A stretch of 64,000 bases of DNA. It comes from Hedera helix. Taxonomy: Eukaryota; Streptophyta; Magnoliopsida; Apiales; Araliaceae. The DNA lies in NCBI GenBank assembly GCA_947179155.2, contig OX359281.1, positions 44,729,967 through 44,793,966 on the forward strand. Reading direction: 5' to 3'. The notes beneath the pieces were generated by a model, which saw only the letters and a program-made list of their open reading frames with translations, was not told the DNA's origin and did no database searches. Below are positions 47,101 through 58,449 of this stretch, piece by piece (position 1 is the stretch's first letter; every line of letters starts with the position of its first letter). The position numbers were made by a program, and so were the translations under genes.

Positions 47101-50100
47101 GGGTATATGCTACTACTTTGGATGAGATTAAATTGTTAACAGCCTGATTGGAATGTGATATAGTGTTGTTGGCATCTCTTACCTTGCTATGGATGCTGAA
47201 CTGAAGTCCAAAGTATATTTGCAGTTTAGAATCTCATCTCTAATGATATTTTTTATTCTTCTAATATTAAAGTGTGGTGGTCGGCATTGGCGACCTTAGC
47301 TTAAGGGGGTGTATTCAATTAAGACTTTTAAAAACTTTTAAAGACTCTTTTTAAGTGACAGATTTTTGTAGAGTTCGTTGACTTTTAATGACTTTAAAGA
47401 TTTTTAAAATGACTTTTAAAAACTCCATGAAATAAGTGACATACTTTTCTAGACTTTTTACTAAAGATTTTGATAGACTTTTATATACTTTTAATATATC
47501 TTGTAGCTTACATCATTAAACATTTTGTTGAAGAGGTCGGACAATATGTTTTGAAGAAAACAATAGAAATGATGAACTGTATATATTGGTTTGGTCTGGA
47601 AGTATCCCCATCTTTACACCTTTGACATTATAGAGTATCATATAACCCAATGATCACAAATGGATAAAAAATTAAGGGGATAACTGATTTAGAGAAAATT
47701 ACACACTGCCCTATAATGGAAAAAGTTTATAAACCACATAGAACTTTAAAATTTTCTATTGTTTTTTTACTGCTAGTACCTAAATATTGTAATTACAATT
47801 TTAACTCAATAACATAAAATGACATTCGCAACCAAATGAAAGGAGGGGTTATTCATGAAAATTCTCCATAGAAATAGTTGCTAAAATGCGAACAATTCTA
47901 TTAGACAGTTTACTTAGTATATCATTATTTATCAAAAGTTTTATAGGAGGCATTTTCAAATCACCAGTATAAATGACACCCAAAATATATTAAATCAACA
48001 CTAACATGTAAGGTTATACAGCTGATGAGGATAAATTATGTTATATTTTTATTCCTTAAATGCTAAGTTTTTATAATTATTTTGTACTTAAATGTATTAA
48101 TATTTAATTTAATTTTAGTTTTGATATATTTTGTGAGTTTTCAATTAATTTATATTATTTTATGTTATTTTATACTATTTTTATTTGTTAGTTTTTAAGT
48201 ATTTTTATTATTTTAGGAAAATTATTTATTATTATGTGTTTTTATTAATTTTATTTGTATTTATTTTATATTATTTTCATTTTCTCCCCTTTTCAAATAT
48301 TTGAAAGTTTTTGACAAATATTTGAAAGTCTTTGGGTATGAGGCTAGACTTTGGAAGATTTTGAATATGAATAAATCTTGTTTTAAAGTCTATCAAACTC
48401 CACCATTTGATAGAAATCTTTAAAATCTACGACTTTTTGAATACCGAAATACTTTTATAGACTTTGTAAAAGTCTTAATTCAATACCACATGACTTTTAA
48501 AGACATTAAAAAAGTTATAATTGAATATCACTAAACTTTTATGAACTCTTTAAATGTCTTGATTGAATACAACTAAACTTTTAAAGTCTTTATAAGCCCT
48601 TACAAATCCTAATTGAATACACCCTCCTTAGTGTTTGGGTTGCATTTGTGAAAGAATGCCTTGCCCATGTGGTACATGCTAGTGAAGTAGGATCTGCTTA
48701 TTTAAATTTTCAATAAAATGTATATTTGCAATTACCTCAGTCTTTTTGGTTGCATTTGTGGAAGAATGCCTCACCCATATAGTACATGCTAGGGAATTGA
48801 GGATCTACTTATTTTGAATTTGCTGTTGGGTGACTAATGTCCCACTAAGGCTGTTGCCACTTGAGGTGAAGAGTTAAAAGTATCTTGTCGTATATTTACA
48901 TACATCTAGTGGGCGCACTTTAAATCAATACGACCATGCCATTTATGTTTTTCCAGATTACCACACATATCTATGGTAATTTCTTGTTATCAGATTTTTT
49001 TTGTAGCTCTGAGTTGTTCCTTTGCTGACACTCCATGTTGATGTAGGTGTACAGTCAATTTAGTGCCACAAAAGTTAGATGAAGTTCTAGTACTGAGACC
49101 AAGCAACCAGCATGATCCAGAGAATTCTAGTGGTGAATGCTTTGTTGATCCTGCTTTTTCTGGGAGATTGATGATCTCTGTTGCTGATGCTGGAGAAACA
49201 GCTGTTGTTGTCTCAATGCTTGAAGGCAAGCAAGGGACTGAAGAACAAAGCCAAAAAATCTCAAGCTTAGATGTGTGCAAGGACCCTAAAGTTAATACTA
49301 TAGAAACTGCTACAGTTAAAGAAAACAATGGGACTGAAAAGCCTACTCTGGAGGCACCATTTCAAGCGTCTGAATCCGTCACCGATGCTGGAGAGAAGGC
49401 TGCTATTGAAGGAATTGAAGGGACTGAAGAAGGAAGGAGAAAGTTCTTCTCAAGCTTCAGTGTCTCCAAGGATTTGAAAACTGATACATCTATGCTTAGT
49501 TCTTTTGTCAATAATCACAAGCTGGAAACACCATCAAATGAAAATATAAGCATAGAACCTATGTCAATGGCAGAGGAACTAGAACTCTCTTTATCACAAG
49601 GGACATCATTCACTTCACCTTCAAATTCCTTGTTGTCTACAGAATTATTTGTTGATAAAGCAAGGAGCACACCAAGTGTATCTGATGAATTTGGAACATC
49701 TTCAAACAAGTTATTTGGTCAACTTTACAATAATGAATCTCTTGAATCTGGTTTGGATCTCCATCTTGGTTTATCTGTGAACCCTTCTTTGTCTGGTAAT
49801 GATACAGTCACAGCATTTGTAGTATTTCCATTTTTGGATTGACTTTCCTGCTGTATGTTGGCGTAAATTTGACAGTTCTGTGTTTGCCTTCATCTCATCT
49901 TCATTGTAGTTGACAATGCTAACAATAAACTAGCTGAAGATCAAGTGGCTATAGGTGTGCAGCTGAAGAATAATTTAGGAGAATGTCCATTGCCAGGTAG
50001 CTTTTAGGATTTTCTTGACTAGAGGAACACTAGAAGTAATCATAGTGTTAATGAAGTAGTTTCGTAATATTTTTTGAATGAGATTATCATTTCACTAGTT

Positions 50101-53100
50101 CCTATTGCCTCTTTACTGAAATGCTTTCAGCTGATGAGACTATAATAGATAAGAACAAGAATATTGATGGAATTTCTGGTGCAAAGAGAAAGCATAGAGA
50201 TTGGAGGTAATTTTCACTACTATCTCTTCACCAACGTTTATATTTCAGCATAATTATTGGTTGCAACCAAGTCATTGTAGTCCAGTGCAAAATGCTAAAT
50301 GCACTACTTGGCATAAAATGCACCATCTTAACGCTAGAATATAATTGAACAATAAGCTCCTTAAATATTAGGCAATTTGGCTCCTAGACAAATTGTAATA
50401 TGAGACATGCATACCCTAGGGCCTGACAAATGCTTTCTTATTTTGATTGTACACATATGGTCTAAATACGTCTGTAAAGAGACTTGTTAGTTGTTATGAG
50501 TTACGTCTCTTAAGTCTTACCTCATGTAATTTGCCTACTTCTTTAGCTATAATAGGCTCTTACTCCACATGTAATCATCAAAAACTTTTACGGTTTCCAT
50601 CTTAAATTTCTTCTTCCTTTTTTCCCGTCATATCCTAATTATACTGCCTCTTTGTGATTGTGTTCACAGAGGTGCTGAGGATGGGGAAATTAAAACTAAA
50701 ATTGGCGCTAAAGTTTTGTCAAAGAAAGTCAATGCTGACAGAAACAATCAATTGGTCCATTCTAGAAATCAAGCGGATGAATGTGTTTCAGAAGACCCTC
50801 AGAAATCTCCTACTCTAATTGCTGTTTCTAAAGATAGAAAATTAAGAGGTAAATCTGAAAGGAAAAATGTCACTACCAGTATAATGGACATAGTTCAAGG
50901 GACAGAGCGTAGACCTAAGGTTCTTCCACAAGCCAGCCTTACAGAGACGTCCTCAGGAAAGAGAGAAAATGCCGCTGGCTTAAGGGTAAAAAAGATAATG
51001 AGGAGACCTACTGAGGACAAGGAGTCATCAATACTAGTTCAAAAGCTAAGAAAAGAAATCAGAGATGCTGTCCGAAACAAAACATCTAGAGAGCTTGGGG
51101 ACAACCTTTTTGATCCAAAGCTGCTGGCTGCTTTCAGGGCTGCTGTGGCAGGACCAATAGCTGAAACTAAAAAGTCACTACCTATGGATCTGAAGGCAAA
51201 AAAGTCATTGTTGCAAAAGGGAAAAGTACGTGAAAGTCTAACAAAAAAAATATATGGGATTGGTGGAAGACGGCGACGGGCTTGGAATCGGGATTGTGAA
51301 ATTGAATTTTGGAAGTACCGCTGCTCAAAATTTTCAAGGCCTGAAAAGGTTGAGACATTGAATTCTGTTCTCAACTTGCTAAGAAAGAGTTCTGAGAGTG
51401 CAGAGATAAACCAGGGAAATGAAAAAGCTGCCTCAAATTCCATTCTTTCAAGATTGTATTTAGCAGACTCGTCCGTTTTTCCACGGAAGGATGACATCAA
51501 GCCTCTGTCAACTCTAAAAGCTGTTGGTATTTATGGAAAAAATAAAGAAGTCAGTTCAACGGAAAAGGCCTTTACACAATCTTTCGGCACCGACTTTTCT
51601 AAAACTCCATGCATGAATCCTATTCCATTACAGATAAAAACTCCTTCAATTTATAGTGAAGTGACTAAGCGTACTTTTCCAATGGTGAAAGGTGAAGCTT
51701 CCTCCAGTAAATTACATTCAAACAAATGCTCGGAAGGGCCAACTATTTCCAAATTAGGTGGTTCCAAGTCCCAGAAGGAAATAGTTTGTAAATCTGATGA
51801 GAATAAGGCTGACAAAAGGAAATGGGCCCGGCAGTTTCTTGCAAGGAAATCAGCAGTCACAGGGAAGGATGCATCACAGGAACAAGAAGACACTGCCGTG
51901 CTCAAAGGAAACCAAACTTTATTAGTATGTCATGTCATAATTATTACTCTCGCCTTTGGTCCTTTTATTTATTTAACCAATATTAATGTTTTTGTTATGA
52001 TTTGATCAGGCTCAACTTCCAAGAGATATGAGGCCAGTTTTGGCAACCAGTCGTCATAACAAAATCCCAACATCAATTAGGCAGGTAAGCAGTTATTTCT
52101 CCATGTAATTTTTAGGACAGGCCTTTTGCCCATCCTATATGTTCGTTCGTCATGTTTCTATGGCTTTTTGGACGGTTAGAGTACCTGTGATGAAATTGAA
52201 ATGAAACATCTTAAATTCCATTTTTTACATTAGAAAGCACAAGAACAAATGTGGTCTATCTTATGGAAGAACATGTGATCCAGATCCAAGCTCAAAAGGT
52301 TAAGTTTGGATTCCTTGAGAAAGTAGAATCCATTACATCTATTAAGCTGAATGTCTCTTGGATTGGAAACAATGTCCGTGGACTGTTATTCATGGGAGTA
52401 ATAGGAAAGTGAACATAAAACATATGCTTTTCAGACATTGCCTCAATCTCTTCTCCCCACTTACCAATCTTCACCATACTGCCACCTGCGCTATAAGCAG
52501 TGGTACTAGCAGAATCACCACTACTAGTTCTACCATCTTTATTGTGTCGCTGCTGCTTTTTTTGTTGCCACTTAATTAGAACCACAAACCACCACTCCAT
52601 TCCTACACCTTTACTACTTACATACCTTACTCACTTTGTATCAAGGGGATTTGTATAAGAAGATTATAGCCACCGGAAAACATTCAACTGGATCAATTCT
52701 TCTCATCCAAACACACCATGCAATGGTCCAAAATATCTATATATAAAATGCTCTTTTTCACAAGCAATTTTGAAGTACAGTCCTTCAACCAATTATATAT
52801 TTATATGTTCTAGCTTTCACCTTGTTAAAATTGCTGGAGTTTTTATCATGAAACTAAAAGTTACTAAGAGTTTAAATCAGTCATCTCATATAGACTATTA
52901 ATAATTAGCTAAGCAACTGTTGTGCAGGCCCAACTTCACCGCCTTACGGAGCACTTTCTAAGAAAAGCAAATATGCCAGTCAATCGCAGAACTGCAGAAA
53001 TAGAGTTGGCTGTCGCAGATGCAGTTAATATTGAAAAAGAGGTTGCTGATAGGTCAAACAGCAAGCTAGTATACGTAAATCTATGTTCCCAGGAGCTATT

Positions 53101-54598
53101 GCATAGATCAGCTACTATTTCATCTGGTAGAGCCACAAAGTCGGACCCTAATCCAACTTCAGAAGTCTCTATTGATAGATCGGTAGAAGCAACCAATGAT
53201 CGTTCTTCCCGTTTGGAGGTTGATGAGGCATTAAGAAATGCAGGGCTTTTGTCTGATTCCCCTCCAAATAGTCCACATCACCAAATGGAGGAAATTGAGG
53301 AAGTTACTTCTTCAAAAATGCTTGAACAGGAAGGACCTGATAATGTATTTGAGATGGATTCTCAACCAGAACTTGATATATATGGCGATTTTGAGTATGA
53401 TTTGGAAGATGAAGACTTCATCGGTGCTAGTGCATTAAAACTATCTGAGTTACAACCAGGAGAACCAAAATTGAGAGTAGTTTTCTCCACCATCGATTCT
53501 GATAGATCAAATGGTGCTCAGGATTTTGAGGATCGTGAGGAGCCAGCAATAGTCGAGGAACCAGAAGGTCCTTCCAATTTGCTTGGAAGTCTTACTAGTG
53601 CAAGCAGCGGGAGATCACATGATAAGACAGTCAACTGTGATCCTCAAAGTTCCTCGCTTGATGAAGGAGGTGAAGAGCTTTCTCTTGCAGAATGTGAAGA
53701 ATTATATGGCCCTGATAAAGAACCACTAATGAAAAAGTTCCCAGAAAGAGCATCTATGAAGCTATATGAACCCAAAAATAGTGAAGACAATGGATCCAAT
53801 CACACAGTGAAGGCATCTGACCCAGACAGAGAGATTTGTACTGAGAACTTAGCAACCCTGACAGTTGTTCGCCACTCTTCTGGTGGAGAGGATGAACCCA
53901 GCCAGTCCCAGAAGAATACATTAAGGAAAGAGAAGATGGATATCAGAAAGCAGTCTGATGGCTGCAACTCTTCTGTACATAAGAAGGTACTCAACATCAT
54001 CAGAATTTTCTTTCATATGATGTTACTGTTTCGTAAGCAGTCCCCAAACTATGTGAGGAGCAAAATTGTTGATTCCATTTTAAAGTTGAATTAATAGCTA
54101 TAAAAAGATGGAAAGAAAAAAAAATTATTCGTTTTTTGTTTTCCATCCGGCTGTGGCAATCCAAAGACCATATACGAAGTCAAATAAGTGGGTGGTTTCT
54201 TGCGACTACTATGCATCAACAAATGACTGCTATAAGTCAACAAAATGGGTGCATCATGTCTAGTTCTGCTCATTGGTTCATTAAATTTTGCTTTTACTGC
54301 TGTTTCCTAAACTTAAAACCTCAAGAGTGATTGCATTTTTATATTTCATGTTCTTGTTTTGCTCATCAGTATTTCCTTTTCAATTCAGGTGGAAACTTAC
54401 ATTAAAGAGCACATCAGACCACTGTGCAAAAGTGGTGTAATCACAGTTGAACAGTATAGATGGGCTGTAGGGAAGACAACTGATAAAATTATGAAGTACC
54501 ACTCCAAAGACACAAATGCGAATTTCCTGATCAAGGAAGGTGAGAAAGTGAAGAAACTTGCTGAACAGTATGTTGAGGCTGCCCAGCGGACTGAATGA
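38828..54598 (+). CDS. RING-PHD nuclear protein, At4g10930 type (1,351 aa, 14 exons)
   Basis: Exons: 38828-38899, 40309-40394, 42460-42550, 42804-42853, 44340-44409, 45444-45553, 46998-47063, 49047-49795, 49910-49996, 50131-50206, 50670-51924, 52010-52084, 52928-53986, 54389-54598. All introns are GT-AG, and the phases sum to 1,352 codons. The start MEVELVTEEGLLEEDNFGVD precedes a C3HC4 RING (Cys34, 37, 50, His52, Cys55, 58, 69, 72), then a C4HC3 PHD finger (Cys127, 133, 154, 157, His162, Cys165, 180, 183). A long acidic, Ser-rich middle follows. Next come a basic block, KIYGIGGRRRRAWNRDCEIE, and LPRDMRPVLATSRHNKIPTS, then QLHRLTEHFLRKANMPVNRR, and a C-terminal helical domain (YIKEHIRPLCKSGVITVEQY). 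The family resembles animal PHRF1. A PHD reader plus RING suggests a chromatin-linked ubiquitin ligase; this is inference. No lesion seen. Confidence 0.93.
38959..39260. repeat. Unit flanked by two (AT)n runs in intron 1
   Basis: AT runs at 38959-38984 and 39232-39260 bracket about 247 bp of GC-richer sequence. That sequence begins GGTAATTCATCCGTGGCAAA and ends GTTTGCTGAGGATAGACTCC. GTGGCAA, GCCGCAAGAGG, GCCGCAAAAAAAG and GCCGCAAGGAG recur inside, like subterminal repeats of CACTA-type or Mutator-type MITEs. The ends are only weakly inverted. It is probably a MITE inserted in an AT microsatellite. Confidence 0.45.
41099..41148. repeat. (TA)n microsatellite in intron 2
   Basis: About 25 TA units in the second intron of the RING-PHD gene. 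Confidence 0.95.
41380..41690 (+). pseudogene. LINE reverse-transcriptase fragment
   Basis: It reads GNFILKLDMMKAYDRLELDF, the LKLDM-KAYDR(V)-E-DF motif of plant L1-type reverse transcriptase. FIELI, NLVLSVIVNGAWYF and EEVLSRWLSCL follow, matching later blocks of the same domain, broken by several stops and frame changes. A 36-base piece (GGATTCTCCTTTAGTTTTAT...) is tandemly duplicated within it, at about 41466-41537. A dead fragment in intron 2 of the RING-PHD gene. Confidence 0.8.
43214..43531. mobile_element. Harbinger/hAT-like MITE in intron 4
   Basis: GGGCCCGTTCTGGAATGAC at the left faces the complement of the right end, GCGCCTGTTCGGGATGTA. Both ends are followed by repeated ACTTATAAGTT motifs. 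A flanking TTA/TCA could be an imperfect 3-bp duplication. Non-coding. Confidence 0.6.
44808..45350. repeat. Diverged direct duplication in intron 5
   Basis: 44815-45015 and 45065-45345 share ordered blocks: CAGCGGAAGCATCAA/CAGCAGAAGCATCAA, AAAGAAAGATCTGGAACCTC/AAAGAAAAATCTGAACTTCT, TTGAACCCTGAATGAAG and GTCATCTCAAAA/GCCATCTCAAAA. The second copy holds about 110 extra bases with GGTTCCAATCCC, which looks like a polymerase III box B, so a SINE may be part of it. Confidence 0.6.
47304..48627. mobile_element. 1.3-kb inverted-repeat element in intron 7
   Basis: The left end AGGGGGTGTATTCAATTAAG faces the right end AATTGAATACACCCTCC. Subterminal GACTTTTAAAAACTTTTAAA motifs occur at both ends in opposite orientation. 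The flanking TTAGCTTA/TTAGTGTT could be a decayed 8-bp duplication, fitting hAT. The interior is AT-rich with many TATTTTA repeats and no ORF. Confidence 0.75.
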
Positions 54599-55269
54599 AG
54601 CTATCTATCAAGCAGTCATATTTTCAAACCTTTCTAGCTCTTACTCACTCGTCTGGTCATTCTATGCCTTCTAATTATCAACAAGCATGGAGGATTTGAC
54701 CAAATACCAGTGTATAATACAGCAATTGTAGATACGAAAATGTAAAAGTCGACAGTGCACTTGTGTTTGTTGAGATCTCTGTCAAATTTTTGACGAAAGG
54801 ACATTTGGAATGGACTGGAGATGGTAAAAAAAATTAAATATGAAAAAACTTGGTTTACCAAACCAAACACTTCTGAAAATGCTAGTCAGTTGAAAGTGTT
54901 TATTGTCAACTTGGAATGATATATGTTGTTGACCGGAATGGGTGCTAGTCATATATGCAGAATACTGTCTGTAAACGCCACATGCTTGACGACCTGTTTG
55001 GACTAATATCTCTTATTTAACTGACGAACAATTTCTAAGGGGATTCAAAACCCCAACTTTAATTGACGTTGTAAATTAGTTATCAACTACAAACAATTTC
55101 ATAAACTTGGTATAAACTCTACTACCAATTTCTATTTGGGCTTATAATAACGTAATAAAATTTCATAAACTTTGTGATAAAGACGACTCTGAAAGAAAAT
55201 ACAGCAATTGAATAAAAGGGAAAATATGTTGACCAGTTCCACAACATCCAACAAGTCTAAATCTCAAGC
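54599..55269. other. Downstream region of the RING-PHD gene
   Basis: Presumed 3' untranslated region followed by AT-rich intergenic DNA. No further gene or element recognised. Confidence 0.4.
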
Positions 55270-56705
55270 TTAATATTTAATAATGCACAAGCATGATTGA
55301 AATATGTTCAATTGATTGATTTCATAAAATCCAAAAAATCTAATGCCACGCTCTGGGAAAAAAAGGATATTGTCGCGCGGATGAATTGTTCGAGTTGAGA
55401 CATGTCTCCAGTCAGACCAGAAGCTTCTGCAACAGTCACTCTGTTGCGGCAATGAGAAAATGCAAATGCTTCTCCAGGAGTGAGCTTGTTTGTGACATCT
55501 GCCGCTGACACAGCAGTTCTTGATGCCCGGAGCTTGTCACTGTTTAAGAATTGAGCACATGACCAGGATAATGCAAAACTTCACTTGGAATTCTTTTACA
55601 TCACAAAAAAAGTTGAAAATTTTGTTTTGCACATACAATAATCCAATCCGACATGTTTTCTTGAAATGATTGTAGGCAAATATCAAAATAACAGAAAAAA
55701 CTAGTTGGTTAAGACATTTATCGTTTCTACTCTAAAAACAACGGCCTAAAGAGAGCTTAGCTTACGAGTTAAATATTGAATTCAATGATGTCACCTTAGA
55801 ACTAGAATGAAGAAAGAGAATTGATATTTCCACAAGTAAAAATTTAGTTCCACAAAGTCATCCCCACATGGATATATAGTGAGTTCCACTGATTACAAGA
55901 TGAACATATGTCGGTAAGAAAACATACATTTCCTTCTCCAGCTGTTTTCTGATGAACACTTGGTATGTGCGGTGACCTTATCCACTTTGTTGCATATGAT
56001 GACCAGTACTGGTATATATTTCTTGACTACACTTGCCTTCGTCAGAATGTCATACAAGTACCTATTGCACATAATTACATCAGAAGACGTGAAAACCAGT
56101 ATCGTAGGCATCATCCATAATTACATCAGAAGATGTCAAAACCAGTATTGCAGGCACATAATTACATCAGACGATGTGGAAACCGGAATTGTAGGCATTA
56201 TCCATAATGTTTGTCTATATTTGCACGTGTTCTTGCGTAATTTTTTTTTTATCACAGTTTGTACATACTCCGAAACAGCAATTCCACCGCATCCACCCCA
56301 AAAACTACACCAGCTGCTTGAGGCAAGAAGTCATCCAGTTTCGTTTGAAGATGAGAGTGCCTGGAACATCAACTAAATGAACAGGTTTTATCTTCCCCTT
56401 CTGCCAACACCACAAAAACCTGTAAACTTATGTTGTTGCACAGGAAATAGAAGATAACATATGTCATAAACTAATATTAGCACTACCATACATCCAGTAG
56501 TAGAGACTAGCATGCCAGGAAGAATGGTTTATATTTCCGTGTTATAAATAAGATGATGCCACATTTTGAGATGCCGATGATGGTAACTAATTGAGCATCC
56601 TTGTTCTCAAGTACATCTCACCATGCTGAAGACCTTGATTGTGTCCGAGTGTAGCACAAAAACTGCCCTCGTTTGGTTCCATAGATGTCACAGTACCCTG
56701 ATGAG
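55270..56705 (-). pseudogene. Broken copy of SRP receptor beta subunit gene
   Basis: SR-beta is the ER-membrane GTPase that anchors the SRP receptor. In minus-strand order: 56705-56641 reads HQGTVTSMEPNEGSF; 56404-56309 reads KGKIKPVHLVDVPG and then loses frame by one base (the other frame continues with KLDDFLPQAAG); 56063-55915 reads YLYDILTKASVVKKYIPVLV and CNKVDKVTAHTK, then shifts frame again (FIRKQLEKEM); 55540-55375 reads KLRASRTAVSAADVTN and then CRNRVTVAEASGLTGDMSQL. The P-loop exon was not found. The two frameshifts, the missing 5' part and a triplicated 46-bp segment at 56070-56202 mark it as dead. Exon-intron layout is retained, so it arose by DNA duplication and not as a processed copy. 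Confidence 0.83.
56070..56202. repeat. Three tandem 41-46-bp units
   Basis: Units begin CATAATTACATCAGAAGACG, CATAATTACATCAGAAGATG and CATAATTACATCAGACGATG, at about 56070, 56116 and 56157. They lie at an intron-exon edge in the SR-beta pseudogene, probably from replication slippage after the gene lost function. Confidence 0.85.
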
Positions 56706-56789
56706 AAGAGCCATGTTGAAGCTGGCATGAAAATTCATATCATGTCATGGCAGTGAGTTTGGAAAAATATCAGGATTATCCGGATATTC

Positions 56790-58106
56790 TGTAATACCTG
56801 GTCATTTTTTTTTTTTACTCCCACGTCGCTTACTTTTAAAGTCATAGTTCCTTTCTTTAACTATATATATACGACATTTTAATACCCAAACATTAAGTAT
56901 CTTCTATTTGCTTGAGAAATTTTTTGTGTGAGAATCTTTTTAGTAAGGACTTACTTAGTTAAAATTTTTGGTGTTGAGGATGTGGGCGAACTGCGAGCCT
57001 CATAATTTCGATTCTGACAGAGGAAATTTAACGAGTTATTTTTGGAATATAATTTCAGGCATTACATTGCATATTTCATGTACGGATTCCGTACTTCTTC
57101 AGCGATATTTTTTTAATTTTAATTTGTTCATTTTGATCCTCAATTAGAATTCAGCTATTATTTTGATATATTATTCATAGTCAAATGCTTATAATAGAAT
57201 TGTTTTGTTTTAGATATTCGAAAATTCGTAACTTGAATTCTTTGGACTTAGCGAACATGTCTAATATTTATTGTGATTATGTTGAAACGTACATGCTAAT
57301 ATATTTTGAGGACTTTGTGTTGATTCGTTTCGGTTTAGCATGTGCGTATTAAAATCCCTTTTGTTTGTATTGTGTCGCATATACTGTGACATGATATTTT
57401 TGTTAAAATGTACCATAGGGTATACTTGAGCTATATCCACCTGTGGGGTATCACATGCATGTTCTCTTGGCACTGAGGCATAACACTTCCGTGGCGGTGT
57501 GATTAGTCAATGACGTCTCCATTTTATGTGCTCCAATGGGATTTGGTCAATTGGTGTTTTGTTGTGGGAAACGTATGGGTCGGCCCTAGTTTTTTGTTTT
57601 GTTTTATTTTGCGGTTTGGTGTTGTTTGTGCCAAACACACCTTCCGATTTTGCATACATTTGGACTGTGCAGTCCGATTTATATTTCTGTTTTGTTCTAT
57701 TTCGAGCTTGGTATAAAGTCACTTCAACCATTTGATTCAGCCTATTATGTTATTCAGATTAGTTCAGTTTAGTTAATTTTATTATTCATTTTAATTTTTA
57801 TTTTCTTGCACTCTATATTTGTACTGGGCATTTGGCTTATGCTGTGTTTTTCTTCTGACAGGTAATCAAGGAGAGCAAAGATAAGTGTGAAGAGAGTTTC
57901 CTTTATGTAAATAGTTTAAATATTCTGTGTATGATTTGATATTTTAGTTTTTAAGTACTGTTGTAATACACAGATAATGTTTGAGCCAGTTAACAATTAT
58001 CTTTTTAGACTATTCAGTTGCATATTAAAATTTTGGATATTAGCTTGTTAGTTCTGTTGTGTGTTGTGCGTAATCTTCCTTTCTATTTCGGGAAGGAGGT
58101 ATTACA
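56790..58106. mobile_element. Solo LTR, 1,317 bp, TGTAATACC...GGTATTACA
   Basis: It begins TGTAATACCTGGTC and ends GGAAGGAGGTATTACA, a short inverted TGTAATACC terminus. A perfect 5-bp duplication TATTC flanks it (56785-56789 and 58107-58111). No second LTR or internal coding sequence is nearby, so it is a solo LTR. TGTAATACC ends occur in plant Ty3/gypsy chromovirus LTRs, which suggests that group. ORFs of 68-74 codons around 57500-57730 look accidental. Confidence 0.88.
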
Positions 58107-58449
58107 TATTCTGCGTGAAAATATATTGAATTAGTGGGTATCCCAACACCATTCAGATAATCACCAGAAAAACAAGAAGAAAGAAAGCACAACAAGAATC
58201 AATTTCAAGAATTGTAATATATCTAGACTTTTTTTTTTGATAAAAGCAACAATTTCATTATCTCCCAGACTATATGCGTCTGGCTACTTTGGCACATTAG
58301 CCTAATAGTCTCTCTGGGAAGTAAAATTCAATAATGAAACTTAAGGTGATAAATATCCAATCAAACATACAAACAATGCGCATCAAAGAAAAGAGACGGA
58401 GAGATTTGAGATTTTGAAATAGAGCGAAAAAACAGCCACCGGCCAGGAT

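Noticed and set aside
51039..51500. 153-codon minus-strand ORF
   Set aside because: It is the antisense shadow of exon 11 of the RING-PHD gene.
55960..56376. 138-codon plus-strand ORF with internal repeats
   Set aside because: It is antisense to the SR-beta pseudogene, and its repeats are the tandem 41-46-bp units.
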